Assembly (NCBI GenBank): GCA_018268915.1
Contig: JAFDVQ010000005.1
Coordinates: 1 to 64,000 of the forward strand
Direction of reading: 5' to 3'
Source: Acidobacteriota bacterium
Lineage (GTDB): Bacteria > Acidobacteriota > Terriglobia > Terriglobales > Acidobacteriaceae
DNA length: 64,000 nt
A program made the position numbers and the translations under genes. This document shows positions 19,663 through 30,050 of this stretch, in pieces. Under the pieces are notes generated by a model. It saw only the letters and a program-made list of their open reading frames with translations. It was not told the DNA's origin and did not search any database. How positions within the stretch are numbered: position 1 is the first letter of the stretch; each line of letters opens with the position of its first letter.

Positions 19663-22600
19663 ATGGTGTGTTCAGCCGGTAGTGCCCGGAACTTCCTCCC
19701 CTCCCTCGCTCGGATCGCCGCATTGTCGTGCTTTCTACTACTTAGCCCGGTCACTCGCACGCTCTCCGCGCAGGCCAACTCGAATGCTCAATCAACTCAG
19801 CCGAAGAAGACACCGCAGGACTCAACCACTCCGCCGGCCGAGCAGATACTTTCATCTTATGAAGGTCAGGCTGTCACGTCCGTCGAGATCGCCGGCCGAC
19901 CCGATCTGAAAACTGCTGACTTCGAGTCCAAGATTGCGCAGAAGACAAACCAGCCCTTCTCACGCGATAGAGTCGACGCCACTGTCTCCGCTCTCAAGTC
20001 AACTGGCCAGTTCCAAAATGTCCGCGTTGAGGTTGAGCCGCTCTCAAACGGACTCCGCGTTCTCTTCATCCTCGATCCTGCTGTCTACTACGGGATCTTC
20101 CAGTTCCCCGGCGCCGAACGCTACCCATACTCTCGCCTGATCCAGGTCTCCAACTACACCTCACAAGCCCCATACGATGCCGCCACCGTAGAGCAGGACC
20201 GTCAGCGCCTTATCCGCTTCTTCCGCCAGGAGGGCTACTTCAAGGCCGACATCACCACCAAACTTCAAGCCGACTCAAAGCACGGCATTGTGAACGTCAT
20301 ATTTCAATCGGACCTCGGGAAGAAGGCCAAGTTTGGTGACGTCAACATAGCCGGTGTTTCTCCCGCTGAGGAAAAAGAACTCCACAATCAAGTCACCGGC
20401 ACTCTCGCTCGATTTCGCGGAGCCGCCATCCGCCATGGCAAGACATACCGGCGCGGCAACCTCACCAAAGCCACCACCCGTTTGGAGTCGCACCTTCAGA
20501 AGGAAGGCTACCTCGCCGCCCAGGTTAAGCTGTCAGGCGCGCAATTTCACGCCGACACCAACCGTGCCGACATCCAGTTCAAAGCCGCCCCCGGCTCCAA
20601 GACAAAAGTACAGATCGAAGGCGCTCACCTGTGGCCGTGGACAAAGAAAACACTTCTCCCCGTTTATCAGGGTGTCGGCGTCGACCCGGAAACCGTGGCA
20701 GAAGGAGAACAGTCTCTTAGCTCCTATTACCAGAAGAAGGGCTACTTCGATATCAAGGTCTCTTCCGATATCGCAGGCAATGATCAGCTCCGCACCGTTA
20801 CTTATCGCATCGTCAAGGGCAAGAAGCACAGCGTTACGGATGTTCACGTCGCCGGCGAGCAGCAACTGAAAGAAGACGACTTGGCACCGCATCTCGCCGT
20901 CCAGAAGAAACACTTCCTCTCGCACGGACAGTTTAGTGATCAGCTCGTGCGTACCAGCATCAAAAACCTGAAGGGTGTCTACCTATCACAGGGATTCAGC
21001 AACGTTCAGGTCACGTCGAATGTCATTCATCACGGCGGCGACATCGAGGTCACCTTTCACGTCACAGAAGGTCCTCGTGATGTAGTCAGCTCCCTCTCCA
21101 TCCAGGGCGCCAACACATTTCCGCAGGCGCAGTTCGCTCCGCAGGGTCTCAAGCTCGCAGAGGGTCAGCCTTATTCACAAGCCAACGTACAGTCTGACCG
21201 CGCCGGCATCATGGCCAACTACTTCAAGGCTGGCTACCTGACGGCCAGTTTTCGCGAGACAGCGACGCAAGTGGCCAAGGACGATCCGCATCACATCAAC
21301 GTCGTCTACCACATCTACGAGGGCCCTCGAGTCTTCACTGGCGAAGTCCTCACGCTCGGCCGCAACTACACCCGCCAGCGCCTCGTCGATCAGGACGTAA
21401 ATATTCTCAAGCCCGATCAGCCCCTCACAGAAACAAATCTCCTCACCGCCGGCAGCAGCCTCTACGATCACACCGGTGTCTTCGACTGGGCTGAAGTTGA
21501 TCCGAAGCGGCAGATTACCACTCAGACGAGCGAAGACGTCCTCGTAAAAGTCCATGAGGCCAAGCGCAACGACTTCACCTACGGCTTTGGCTTTGAACTC
21601 GTCAATCGCGGTGGCAGCATTCCCAGCGGAACCGCCGCCGTTCCCAGTCTTCCGCCAGTCGGATTACCGTCGAACTTCAAAACCAGTCAGAACACCTTCT
21701 ACGGTCCGCGCGGATCGTTTCAATACACGCGCAACAACTTCCGCGGCAAGGGAGAATCAGTCACCTTCACCGCATTCGCCGGCCGCCTTGACCAGCGCCT
21801 CGGCCTCTTCTACATCAATCCAAATTTCCGCTGGTCGCCCTGGAAATCCACCTTTTCTTTCACCGCCGAACGTAACGAGCAGAACCCCATCTTCTCTCTG
21901 CAACAGGAAGTCGGAAGCTGGCAGGTTCAGCGGTTCATCGACAGCGCCAAGAAGAATCTTTTCTTCGTTCGCTACAGCTTCAGCAAGACAGATCTGACCC
22001 GCATCGAAATCCCGGACCTCGTTCCCGTGGAAGATCGCAACGTCCGGCTCTCAGGCTTCGGCGCGAATCTCACGCGCGACTCACGCGACAACGTGCTCGA
22101 CGCCCACAAGGGCGTTCTCAACTCCGTCGAGCTCGACCTCAACTCCACCAAGCTCGGTTCCAGCGTCAACTTCGCAAAGCTCACTTCGCAGACCGCTATC
22201 TACCGTGAGAAGTTTCACAACATCGTCTGGGCAGGCAGCATCCGCCTCGGCTTGGCACAACCTTACGCCAGCAGCCGCGTTCCTCTCAGCGAACGCTTCT
22301 TTACCGGCGGTGGCGACTCTCTGCGCGGCTTTCCGCTCGACGGCGCTGGCCCGCAGCGCAACATCTTCGTCTGCAGCTCAGATGAAACCGCTCCCAACTG
22401 CCCGCAGATCAACGTGCCAAGCGGCGGCAACGAGCAGCTCATCATTAACGCTGAAGCCCGCATTCCGCTCCCCATTAAAAAAGGCCTCGGCATCGTACCT
22501 TTCTATGACGGCGGCAACGTATTTCCGAATATCGGATTCCACAATTTCACGTCTCTATATTCAAACAACGTAGGTATCGGCCTGCGCTATTCCACGCCGG

Positions 22601-22695
22601 TCGGCCCCATTCGCGTCGATCTCGGGCACAACCTGAACCCCGTCCCCGGTGTGAAATCGACGCAATATTTCATCAGTATCGGCCAGGCATTCTAG
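19663..22695 (+). CDS. Omp85-family outer membrane assembly protein with seven POTRA domains (TamA/BamA-like)
   Basis: 1010 aa, longer than BamA (about 810) or TamA (about 580). A signal peptide covers about 1-36. By eye, seven POTRA units of 75-90 aa run from about residue 65 to 645. Their ends recur as VLFILDP, VIFQSDLG, IQFKAAPG, YRIVKG, FHVTEG, YHIYEG and VKVHEA. The beta-barrel follows, with loop-6 motif GGDSLRGFPLDG (LRGF for VRGF) and a C-terminal beta-signal ending YFISIGQAF. It inserts barrel proteins into the outer membrane or couples to TamB. tamB follows after 10 nt, which favours a TamA role; BamA is the alternative. Confidence 0.93.
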   Translation: MVCSAGSARNFLPSLARIAALSCFLLLSPVTRTLSAQANSNAQSTQPKKTPQDSTTPPAEQILSSYEGQAVTSVEIAGRPDLKTADFESKIAQKTNQPFSRDRVDATVSALKSTGQFQNVRVEVEPLSNGLRVLFILDPAVYYGIFQFPGAERYPYSRLIQVSNYTSQAPYDAATVEQDRQRLIRFFRQEGYFKADITTKLQADSKHGIVNVIFQSDLGKKAKFGDVNIAGVSPAEEKELHNQVTGTLARFRGAAIRHGKTYRRGNLTKATTRLESHLQKEGYLAAQVKLSGAQFHADTNRADIQFKAAPGSKTKVQIEGAHLWPWTKKTLLPVYQGVGVDPETVAEGEQSLSSYYQKKGYFDIKVSSDIAGNDQLRTVTYRIVKGKKHSVTDVHVAGEQQLKEDDLAPHLAVQKKHFLSHGQFSDQLVRTSIKNLKGVYLSQGFSNVQVTSNVIHHGGDIEVTFHVTEGPRDVVSSLSIQGANTFPQAQFAPQGLKLAEGQPYSQANVQSDRAGIMANYFKAGYLTASFRETATQVAKDDPHHINVVYHIYEGPRVFTGEVLTLGRNYTRQRLVDQDVNILKPDQPLTETNLLTAGSSLYDHTGVFDWAEVDPKRQITTQTSEDVLVKVHEAKRNDFTYGFGFELVNRGGSIPSGTAAVPSLPPVGLPSNFKTSQNTFYGPRGSFQYTRNNFRGKGESVTFTAFAGRLDQRLGLFYINPNFRWSPWKSTFSFTAERNEQNPIFSLQQEVGSWQVQRFIDSAKKNLFFVRYSFSKTDLTRIEIPDLVPVEDRNVRLSGFGANLTRDSRDNVLDAHKGVLNSVELDLNSTKLGSSVNFAKLTSQTAIYREKFHNIVWAGSIRLGLAQPYASSRVPLSERFFTGGGDSLRGFPLDGAGPQRNIFVCSSDETAPNCPQINVPSGGNEQLIINAEARIPLPIKKGLGIVPFYDGGNVFPNIGFHNFTSLYSNNVGIGLRYSTPVGPIRVDLGHNLNPVPGVKSTQYFISIGQAF

Positions 22696-22705
22696 GAGTT
22701 TTCAC

Positions 22706-25700
22706 GTGGCTCTCCTTCATCATTCATCCCGCAACAGCGAGCAACAGGCGGCGAGTCCAGCGCGCCACCGTGCTATCGCCATCGCGAAATTCATCGGCGC
22801 AGTCGTCGTCTTTCCCATCATCTTCGGCTTCATCATCGCGATGTTCCTGCTCAACAGCTCTCGCGGGCATGCCTATCTTCTCGGTCAGATCCAGGACCAG
22901 GCCACCAAAGCTCTCAACACCGGCGTCCATCTGCAGAACTTCGATCTCCATCTCACCTCACTCAGCGTCGACCTCTACGGCCTGAAGGTCGACGGCGCCA
23001 GTCCGCACACTGATCCGCCGCTCCTTCAGGTACAGCACGCACAGGCCGGTGTCCGCGTTGTCTCCGTCTTCGGAGCTAAGTGGTACTTCGACAGTATCCG
23101 CATCGACAATCCCGTCGTTCAGGTTTACGTCGACAAAAACGGCGTCTCCAACATCCCCACGTTAAAGAGCAGCAACTCCAACAGCAACACATCCATCTTC
23201 GATCTCGGAATCCGCCGCGCCGTCATCACCAACGGATTCGTTTTGTACAACAGCGTTCCCGCCGCAGTCGCCGCCGATCTCAACGACCTCCAGTTCAACG
23301 CATCCTTCGATCCCGGCCCCAAGCGCTATTCCGGCAGACTGAGCTACTCCAACGGCCGGCTCAACTACGCCGGCAGCCAGCCTCCTTCGCACACGTTGAA
23401 CGTAACGTTTGACGCCGATCCCAACACCGCCCATCTTTCCTCCGCGAAGATCACGGTGGGCAACTCCAACGTGGAGCTCGTCGCAACCCTGAACAACTAC
23501 AGCAATCCCTTCGTACAAGCTCAGTACAACGCCACAGTCGACGGGCAGACTTTCGCCGACGTCCTTCACAATCCATCCATACCTTCGGGCCTCGTTGCCG
23601 TCTCCGGTAACGCCCAATATCAGGCAGCGCCCAATCGCCCTCTGTTGCAACTGCTCGTCGTCAACGGCGATCTGCACAGCCGCCAGCTCGTCACCAAAAC
23701 TCCCAGCCTCAGGGCCGAGGTCTCCGACATCGCGGCCCACTACTCGCTCGCGAATGGCGATGCCACTCTCCGCGACTTCCGTGCGAGTCTTCTTGGCGGA
23801 GAAGTCACTGCTCAGGGCACGATGAAAAGCCTCGGTACCCACGCCGCCCGGAATAGCTTCAACGCCAACATCCGCAACATCTCCCTCGCACAGGCGAAAC
23901 GTCTCGCCGGAAAATCTGCAGCCACCGGCCCCGTCAATATCGCTGGCAATCTCAATGGCACCGCGACAGCAGCCTGGGGCAAGACCATCAACGACCTTGT
24001 TGCCAAAGCCGACGCCACCATCAAAGCGAACGTCTCGAACCCGCAGCAGGCCCACATGGTCAATGCCTCTGCGGCTCCGCCCAATACATCGAACCCTAAC
24101 GCCATCCCGATCGACGCGGCGCTCCACGCCACTTACAACGGAGCAAATCAGCAGCTCAACGTCGAACGCAGCTTTTTCCGCACGCCGCAAACGAACGTTA
24201 ATCTCAACGGCGCCATCAGCAAGAACTCAGCGTTGAACATCCAACTGCAGGCCAACGACCTTCGCGAAGTCGAAACCATCGCTAATCTGTTCATGACACC
24301 AGCGCCCGGCCAGCCCGCACCACAGCCGCTCGGCCTTGCCGGAACCGCCACTTTTAACGGAGTCGTCCGCGGATCCACCTCTGCCCCACATCTCACGGGC
24401 CAGCTAACCGGGAATAATCTGCAAGCCCACGGCAGCACCTGGAAGCTCATCCGCACCAATGTCGACGCCAGCCCCTCGCGCGTGGCCCTTCAGAACGCCG
24501 AGCTCGATCCAGCCTCACAAGGCCGCATCACCCTGAACGCAAGCGCGCAATTGAAGAAGTGGTCCTTCGAGAAGACCAGTCCTATCCAGGTTGATCTCAA
24601 CGCCTCACAGCTCGACATCAGCGAGCTCGTCAAGCTCGCCGGCCAGCAGGCGCCCGTTACCGGAACACTCGCTACGAATGTCAAAATGCACGGCAGCGTT
24701 CAGAACCCCATCGGCAACGGAAATGTCACGCTCAACAAGGCAGCAGCCTACGGCGAGCCCCTCAATACCGCTAAGATCACCTTCGACGGTAGCGGTGACG
24801 AAGCACACGCGCTTCTCGACCTTGCCGCTCCTGCCGGCAGCATCAACGGCAAAGTCACCGTCAGCCCCAACCGCAAAACCTATGTTGCCGAGCTGACTTC
24901 TTCCGGCATTCACCTCGATAAAATTCAGCAGCTTCAATCCAGCAGCGCGAAGCCCACCGGAGTCGTCGCCATCAATGCGAAAGGCCAGGGCACCTTCGAC
25001 AACCCCGGGCTTGATGCCACCATCGAGATACCCACTCTTACCGCCCAGAAGCAGACCATCACCGACATTCGCCTTCACGCTAATGTCGCAAACCATCTCG
25101 CAACCGCGCAGCTCACCTCATCTGCCGTCAACACAGCCATCAAAGCTAACGCAAAGATCGAACTCACTGGCAACTACCAGGCCGACGCCACTTTCGACAC
25201 ACAAGGCATTCCGCTCGCGCCCATACTCGCCGTCTACGCGCCAGATCAGGCCGGCAACATCTCCGGCCAGACCGAACTCCACGCCACGCTGCATGGTCCG
25301 CTTAAGAACAAGAAACTCCTCGAGGCTCACGCCACCATCCCCGTGCTCAAGCTCGCCTACGGCAAGGACGTGCAGCTCGCTGCCGTCGCGCCCATCAAGA
25401 TCGACTACAAAGACGGCATCGTCGATCTTCAACGTTCCGCCATCAAAGGCACCGACACCGACATCCAGTTCCAAGGACACGTACCCACCACCGGCGATGC
25501 CCCCATGTCCGTGCTTCTGCTCGGCTCGCTCGACTTACACATTGCGCAGCTTTTCGATCCCGAACTCCGCACCGGAGGACAAATCAAGTTCAACGTCAAC
25601 TCCTACGGCGCCGCACATGCTCCGGGAGTCGAAGGCACCATCGACATTGTCAATGCCTCCTTCGCCTCGCCCGACCTCCCCGTCGGCTTGCAAAACGCCA

Positions 25701-26764
25701 ACGGCTCCCTCGCACTCACAAAAGACCGCCTCAACATTACGAAGTTTCAAGGCCAGGTCGGCGGCGGCACTCTTACCGCGCAAGGCGGCGTTGCTCTTCG
25801 TCCCTCCATTCAATTCGACATGGGCCTGAGTGCGCGCGGAATTCGCCTGCTCTACCCGCAAGGCATGCGCGAGGGCATCGGCGCAAACCTGCGTCTCACG
25901 GGCACCACAGATGCTGCGCTCCTCGGTGGAACCGTCAATCTTTCCGATGTCTCATTCACTCCTGGCTTCGACCTCTCGAGTTTCATCGGCCAGTTCTCCA
26001 GTGGTGTTGAAGCACCGCCCACGCAGGGCTTCGCTCAGAACCTCGCCCTCAATCTGGCAGTCCACTCATCCAACGCCGTCAACCTCGTCAGCCGCACTCT
26101 CAGTGTTGGTGGTACTGCCAATCTCCAGGTCCGCGGAACCGCAGCCGAGCCCGTCATCCTCGGCCGCGTCAATCTCTCCGGCGGCGACATCATTCTCAAC
26201 GGCAACCGCTATCTCCTCACAGGCGGCACCATCCAATTCGTCAACCCCACCATGACGCAGCCCGTCGTGAACCTCACCGTCACCACCACCATTCAGCAGT
26301 ACGATATCAGCCTTCGTTTCGAAGGGCCGGTCGATCAGCTTCGCACGCAATACACGGCGAATCCTGCGCTCCCGCAGGCTGACATCATCCATCTCCTCGC
26401 ATTTGGTCAGACCTCTGAAGCCAGCGCTATGAACTCCACGCCAGCCAATCAGGCCGCAGAGACACTCGTAGCCAATCAGGTCTCGAGCCAGGTCACTAGC
26501 CGCCTGTCCAAAGTTGCCGGCATCTCGCAGCTCTCAGTCAACCCCGTGCTTGCGAATGGCAGCGGTCAAAATGCAGGAGCCAATATCACGATCCAGCAGC
26601 GCGTCACCGGAAATCTCTTCGTCACGTTTTCCAGCAACGTCACCACCACCCAGGGCCAGACCATTCAGGGCCAATATCAAGTGACGCCGGGCGTCGCCTT
26701 GAGCGCCACACGCGACCCGAACGGCGGCTTCGCCGTCGACGCGCTGATAAAGAAGAGCAAGTGA
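22706..26764 (+). CDS. tamB: TamB/DUF490 translocation and assembly protein (AsmA-like)
   Basis: 1352 aa. One N-terminal membrane anchor (about 28-50) leads into a very long repetitive beta-rich region with AsmA-like segments. This is the bridge-like fold thought to carry lipids or substrates across the periplasm. The C-terminal DUF490 domain is clear: NLSGGDIILNGNRYLLTGGT, then IIHLLAFGQTSE and a final VTPGVALSATRDPNGGFAVD. The start is GTG 22706, with TAGGAG at 22693-22698 overlapping the stop of the Omp85 gene. The pair is surely one operon. Confidence 0.95.
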   Translation: MALLHHSSRNSEQQAASPARHRAIAIAKFIGAVVVFPIIFGFIIAMFLLNSSRGHAYLLGQIQDQATKALNTGVHLQNFDLHLTSLSVDLYGLKVDGASPHTDPPLLQVQHAQAGVRVVSVFGAKWYFDSIRIDNPVVQVYVDKNGVSNIPTLKSSNSNSNTSIFDLGIRRAVITNGFVLYNSVPAAVAADLNDLQFNASFDPGPKRYSGRLSYSNGRLNYAGSQPPSHTLNVTFDADPNTAHLSSAKITVGNSNVELVATLNNYSNPFVQAQYNATVDGQTFADVLHNPSIPSGLVAVSGNAQYQAAPNRPLLQLLVVNGDLHSRQLVTKTPSLRAEVSDIAAHYSLANGDATLRDFRASLLGGEVTAQGTMKSLGTHAARNSFNANIRNISLAQAKRLAGKSAATGPVNIAGNLNGTATAAWGKTINDLVAKADATIKANVSNPQQAHMVNASAAPPNTSNPNAIPIDAALHATYNGANQQLNVERSFFRTPQTNVNLNGAISKNSALNIQLQANDLREVETIANLFMTPAPGQPAPQPLGLAGTATFNGVVRGSTSAPHLTGQLTGNNLQAHGSTWKLIRTNVDASPSRVALQNAELDPASQGRITLNASAQLKKWSFEKTSPIQVDLNASQLDISELVKLAGQQAPVTGTLATNVKMHGSVQNPIGNGNVTLNKAAAYGEPLNTAKITFDGSGDEAHALLDLAAPAGSINGKVTVSPNRKTYVAELTSSGIHLDKIQQLQSSSAKPTGVVAINAKGQGTFDNPGLDATIEIPTLTAQKQTITDIRLHANVANHLATAQLTSSAVNTAIKANAKIELTGNYQADATFDTQGIPLAPILAVYAPDQAGNISGQTELHATLHGPLKNKKLLEAHATIPVLKLAYGKDVQLAAVAPIKIDYKDGIVDLQRSAIKGTDTDIQFQGHVPTTGDAPMSVLLLGSLDLHIAQLFDPELRTGGQIKFNVNSYGAAHAPGVEGTIDIVNASFASPDLPVGLQNANGSLALTKDRLNITKFQGQVGGGTLTAQGGVALRPSIQFDMGLSARGIRLLYPQGMREGIGANLRLTGTTDAALLGGTVNLSDVSFTPGFDLSSFIGQFSSGVEAPPTQGFAQNLALNLAVHSSNAVNLVSRTLSVGGTANLQVRGTAAEPVILGRVNLSGGDIILNGNRYLLTGGTIQFVNPTMTQPVVNLTVTTTIQQYDISLRFEGPVDQLRTQYTANPALPQADIIHLLAFGQTSEASAMNSTPANQAAETLVANQVSSQVTSRLSKVAGISQLSVNPVLANGSGQNAGANITIQQRVTGNLFVTFSSNVTTTQGQTIQGQYQVTPGVALSATRDPNGGFAVDALIKKSK

Positions 26765-26826
26765 AAGCTATAACAACGCGCCCCGAATGGGGACATCAGG
26801 GCGAAAGGGCAAACTCTTTACTATGT

Positions 26827-27135
26827 TCAGCAGTCTGTTCCGCTCCCTATCTTGATTGTTCCTGGCACGCCGCCAGTTATCCCCGGCCCGGAACCACATT
26901 GACTACCGTTTGGAACATGAGAGTACTGGACCGTCGCATTGGTTACAACAGCCCTGCCGGTCCAGGTGTTTCCGTTGCTCTGCTGTACGCCAACAGGAAG
27001 GAGCGGTGAAAAATCGCTTGCGTTCCCTGAGTTGATACAAAATTGATCGTTTCCATGAAACGTGATCGTGAGTGAATCGCCTTCCTGCATATTGATGTTT
27101 ATGTGTCCGGGAATAGTGATTGAGTAGCTTGCCAT
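26827..27135 (-). CDS. Small unknown protein downstream of a Ser/Thr kinase
   Basis: 102 aa from ATG 27135, with AAAGGAAAG 4-12 nt upstream; the frame is open further but lacks support there. The sequence (YSITIPGHININMQEGDSLT, then FHGNDQFCINSGN) alternates polar and hydrophobic residues like a small beta-sandwich. It has three Cys, no signal peptide and a Gly-rich tail (GSGPGITGGVPGTIKIGSG). It lies 61 bp after the kinase gene on the same strand. I recognise no family. It could be a kinase-associated or effector-like protein (inference only). Confidence 0.55.
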   Translation of the reverse strand: MASYSITIPGHININMQEGDSLTITFHGNDQFCINSGNASDFSPLLPVGVQQSNGNTWTGRAVVTNATVQYSHVPNGSQCGSGPGITGGVPGTIKIGSGTDC

Positions 27136-27196
27136 ATACTTTCCTTTCTGAGTCTGAACAGAGTTCTGGGTCATTCGCGCCACGTCGGCGCGCCGT

Positions 27197-29866
27197 TCAC
27201 TTCAGCAATGCCTTCACCGCAGGATCGCTCAATGCATCCTGTAACTCCGGATCGGCGATCAGTTGTTCTTTCGTAGAGCCCGCGCGAATCGCCCTCGATA
27301 AAAACTCGACTGCCTTTTTGCGATCTCCAAGCTTCTCATAGGTGTCAGCACCCAGATCGAGAACCCCTGGATCATTCGGAGAGAGGGCCAGTGCCGTGCG
27401 CATATTCGCGATAGCCTTGTCCCGCTGCCCTTCCTCCGCAAACAGGTTCGCGAGTTGCGCATAGGGTTCCGCGTCGCGGGGATGCAATTGAATTGCCTGC
27501 TCCAGCAATGGAATCTCCCTGCGTCGAGCTTCAGCTGCCTTCTCCGGTTGCTTCAACCACTCATAGTCGATGCGCAGATTTGACCAGACCACATAGTTTT
27601 CCACGTTCATCTCAAGTGCCTTCTGGGTCATAGCTGCGGCCTGTTGATAGTTCCCTTCCCGGTCATATAGCGCGCCCAGATTCGCATACGCCGGAAAGCT
27701 CGGGTTGATCGCGATCGAGCGCTTCAGCGCGGCCTCCGCCTCCCCGAAAAGCTTGCCGTCGCCCGTGTCTATGTAGGTCGCCCCCAGATTGAACAGCACC
27801 TGCGCATTGTCCGGCGCTAGTTCCAGCGCTCTCTTGAACTCCGCAATCGACGCCTCGTACTTCCCCTGACGACCCAAGAACATTGCAAGATTGTTGTGCG
27901 AATCCCAATCATTCGGCTGCAGATCCGCTGCCTTACGGAATGAGGTCTCTGCATCACTGATGCGTCCAGCCGACTCAAATGCTCGCCCCATACCGGCCAT
28001 GGCTGTTGCATTCCGTGGGTCGAGTTGCAGCGCATGCTTGAACTCCTCAAGAGCAAGGTCATGCTTTCCCGACGCATCGTGCATACGGCCCAGCGTGACA
28101 TAGACGGAAGGGATGCGATTGTCTAATTCAACCGCTTTTCTCGCGTTTGCTTCTGCCTGCACAAGCCATCGCTGATTCTGTTCCACGATGCTTTTGATCC
28201 GATATGCCTCGCCGATCTGTGCATAGCCGAGCGCAAATCCTGGATCCGATTTCAGCGCAGCCTCGAGTGCCCCGATCGCCTGTTCCAGATTGCCGGGCTT
28301 GTCATAGCGTTGCATTAAACCTAGCGCAGTCAGATACCCCTCGTATGCCGCAGGATTCACTCTCCCGCCTGTGTTCCGCAGCATCTCCGCCGTGACCGTG
28401 ATGTTCATCAGCTTCGCCAGCCGCGACACTGCCTCGTCTTCCAACGTCGACAAGTCCCCTGCCGGATCCTGCAGCATTGCCGATCCCATCTGCCGCATGT
28501 TCTTGGTGTCAATCAGATTCACGGTCAGGTGAATATCGTTTCCGTTCCGCTCCACCGCGCCCTTGATCACGAAATTCGCGCCCAGGGTTTTCAGTGCTTC
28601 CGCCGGATCCGACACATGCTGCCGTCTTACCTCGCTTGTCGGAACAATCCACAGCGTCTGATTTCCGACATCAAGATTCGTCAAGCGCCCTGCCAACGAC
28701 TCCATCAGTCCGTCCGCCAGCGCCGCGTTTTCCGGATTGCTGCCGATGTTGTCAAAAGGCAAGACCGCCACGTGCTTTTCACTCGGCGAGCCCGTCAGCA
28801 GCGAGATAACCCTCTCGCGCAGAGGCGCGATAAATGCCACTGACAGCCCGATTGCCAGAAGCAGTATCAGGGCCGCGAACAGCCAATTCCACAGCGCTGA
28901 CCTCTCGCTCTTCGCTGGTCCCCACGCAGTTCGCGACGCCTCCGCAATCAGCCTCTTCGTTTGCGCGTTGGTTCGGCCGCCCAGCGCCGGCGGCGCTAGT
29001 TTCTGTGTGACTTCGCCATCCGCCACATCCTCAGGTACCTGCTTCGCCGCCTTCTCCAGATCGACTAGCAACTCTCTGCATGATCCATACCGCTTGTCCG
29101 GATCCTTTGCCAGCGCTCTGTACAGAATCGGCTGTAGCGCCGGGTGCACCGATTCCAGATTTTTGGGCGGCTCGTTCAGAATTGCGAAGAGCATCGCCGT
29201 TAGGCTCTCAGCATGAAAGGGCGAAGTCCCAGTCAGCATCTCCGCGAACACCACGCCCAGCGCCCAGATATCGCAGCGCTGATCGAGCGCGCGTTCCATC
29301 GCCTGTTCCGGCGACATATACCGCACCGTTCCCGTCACGCCGGTCTGCGATGCCGTCGCTTCAGTCATCGCCCTCGCCAAGCCGAAGTCGACGATCTTCA
29401 CCAGTCCTGACGACGTAAGCATTACGTTTGACGGCTTCACGTCACGGTGGATGATGCCGTGCGAATGCGCTTCGCCTAGACCCAACGCCATCTGCCGCGC
29501 GATTCCTATAGCGTGATGCGCTCGCAACCTGCCCTTCGCGATCCGTTGCGAAAGCGATGAGCCGTCATAGAACGCCATTACGATGAATGTGAGTTCGTCC
29601 TCGGTCTCCTCAATCCCATGAATGACGCCGATGTTCGGATGATCTAGAGACGAAGCCGTCCGCGCCTCACGCAGGAAGCGGTCCTTTTCCATTTCGCTTG
29701 AGTTCAATTCCGCAGGCAGGAATTTCAGCGCTACGGTGCGGCCCAGCCGTTCGTCGCGAGCCCGGTACACCACGCCCATGCCGCCCGAGCCCGCGATCGA
29801 GAGCACCCGGTAGTTTCCAGCAATCAACTCGCCTTCAGAAAAGCTCGTTTTCAGCACAGGCACCAA
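27197..29866 (-). CDS. Membrane Ser/Thr protein kinase with TolB-like and TPR domains
   Basis: 889 aa. A PknB-type kinase domain spans about 18-285: glycine loop GSGGMGVVYRAR, ATP Lys in VALKFLPAE, HRDVKPSNVM catalytic loop, DFGLAR and the MSPEQ P+1 motif. A transmembrane helix (about 328-350, LFAALILLLAIGLSVAFIAP) follows. Next is a FlgO/TolB-N-like domain (KHVAVLPFDNIGSNPENAAL, about 362-480), then about ten TPR units to the end, which would lie outside the cytoplasm. This architecture is typical of Acidobacteria. The start is TTG 29866 or the adjacent GTG; GAGG lies just upstream. Ligand and phospho-targets are unknown. Confidence 0.93.
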   Translation of the reverse strand: MVPVLKTSFSEGELIAGNYRVLSIAGSGGMGVVYRARDERLGRTVALKFLPAELNSSEMEKDRFLREARTASSLDHPNIGVIHGIEETEDELTFIVMAFYDGSSLSQRIAKGRLRAHHAIGIARQMALGLGEAHSHGIIHRDVKPSNVMLTSSGLVKIVDFGLARAMTEATASQTGVTGTVRYMSPEQAMERALDQRCDIWALGVVFAEMLTGTSPFHAESLTAMLFAILNEPPKNLESVHPALQPILYRALAKDPDKRYGSCRELLVDLEKAAKQVPEDVADGEVTQKLAPPALGGRTNAQTKRLIAEASRTAWGPAKSERSALWNWLFAALILLLAIGLSVAFIAPLRERVISLLTGSPSEKHVAVLPFDNIGSNPENAALADGLMESLAGRLTNLDVGNQTLWIVPTSEVRRQHVSDPAEALKTLGANFVIKGAVERNGNDIHLTVNLIDTKNMRQMGSAMLQDPAGDLSTLEDEAVSRLAKLMNITVTAEMLRNTGGRVNPAAYEGYLTALGLMQRYDKPGNLEQAIGALEAALKSDPGFALGYAQIGEAYRIKSIVEQNQRWLVQAEANARKAVELDNRIPSVYVTLGRMHDASGKHDLALEEFKHALQLDPRNATAMAGMGRAFESAGRISDAETSFRKAADLQPNDWDSHNNLAMFLGRQGKYEASIAEFKRALELAPDNAQVLFNLGATYIDTGDGKLFGEAEAALKRSIAINPSFPAYANLGALYDREGNYQQAAAMTQKALEMNVENYVVWSNLRIDYEWLKQPEKAAEARRREIPLLEQAIQLHPRDAEPYAQLANLFAEEGQRDKAIANMRTALALSPNDPGVLDLGADTYEKLGDRKKAVEFLSRAIRAGSTKEQLIADPELQDALSDPAVKALLK

Positions 29867-30050
29867 ATGACCTCATCGCATCATGAATCCTCTAGCAGGT
29901 GATCCAAATACGAACGGGGGAAGGCGAGTAGGTTCTTCGACTTACGCGGTGATGAGATGGTACGGCCACAGGCAGGCGGATTGCAACAAAAACGCTGGGA
30001 GATTGACGGAGCGAGTAAAGAAATGAGGCCCACCGTTCGTCCGGCGTTAG

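Noticed and set aside
23162..24190. 342-codon minus-strand frame inside tamB
   Set aside because: Mirror of a high-GC3 gene; no family match by eye and tamB itself is well supported.
27197..29866. The Ser/Thr kinase as part of a defence or toxin system with the small downstream gene
   Set aside because: The kinase-TolB-TPR architecture is ordinary in Acidobacteria and nothing else nearby resembles a defence system.
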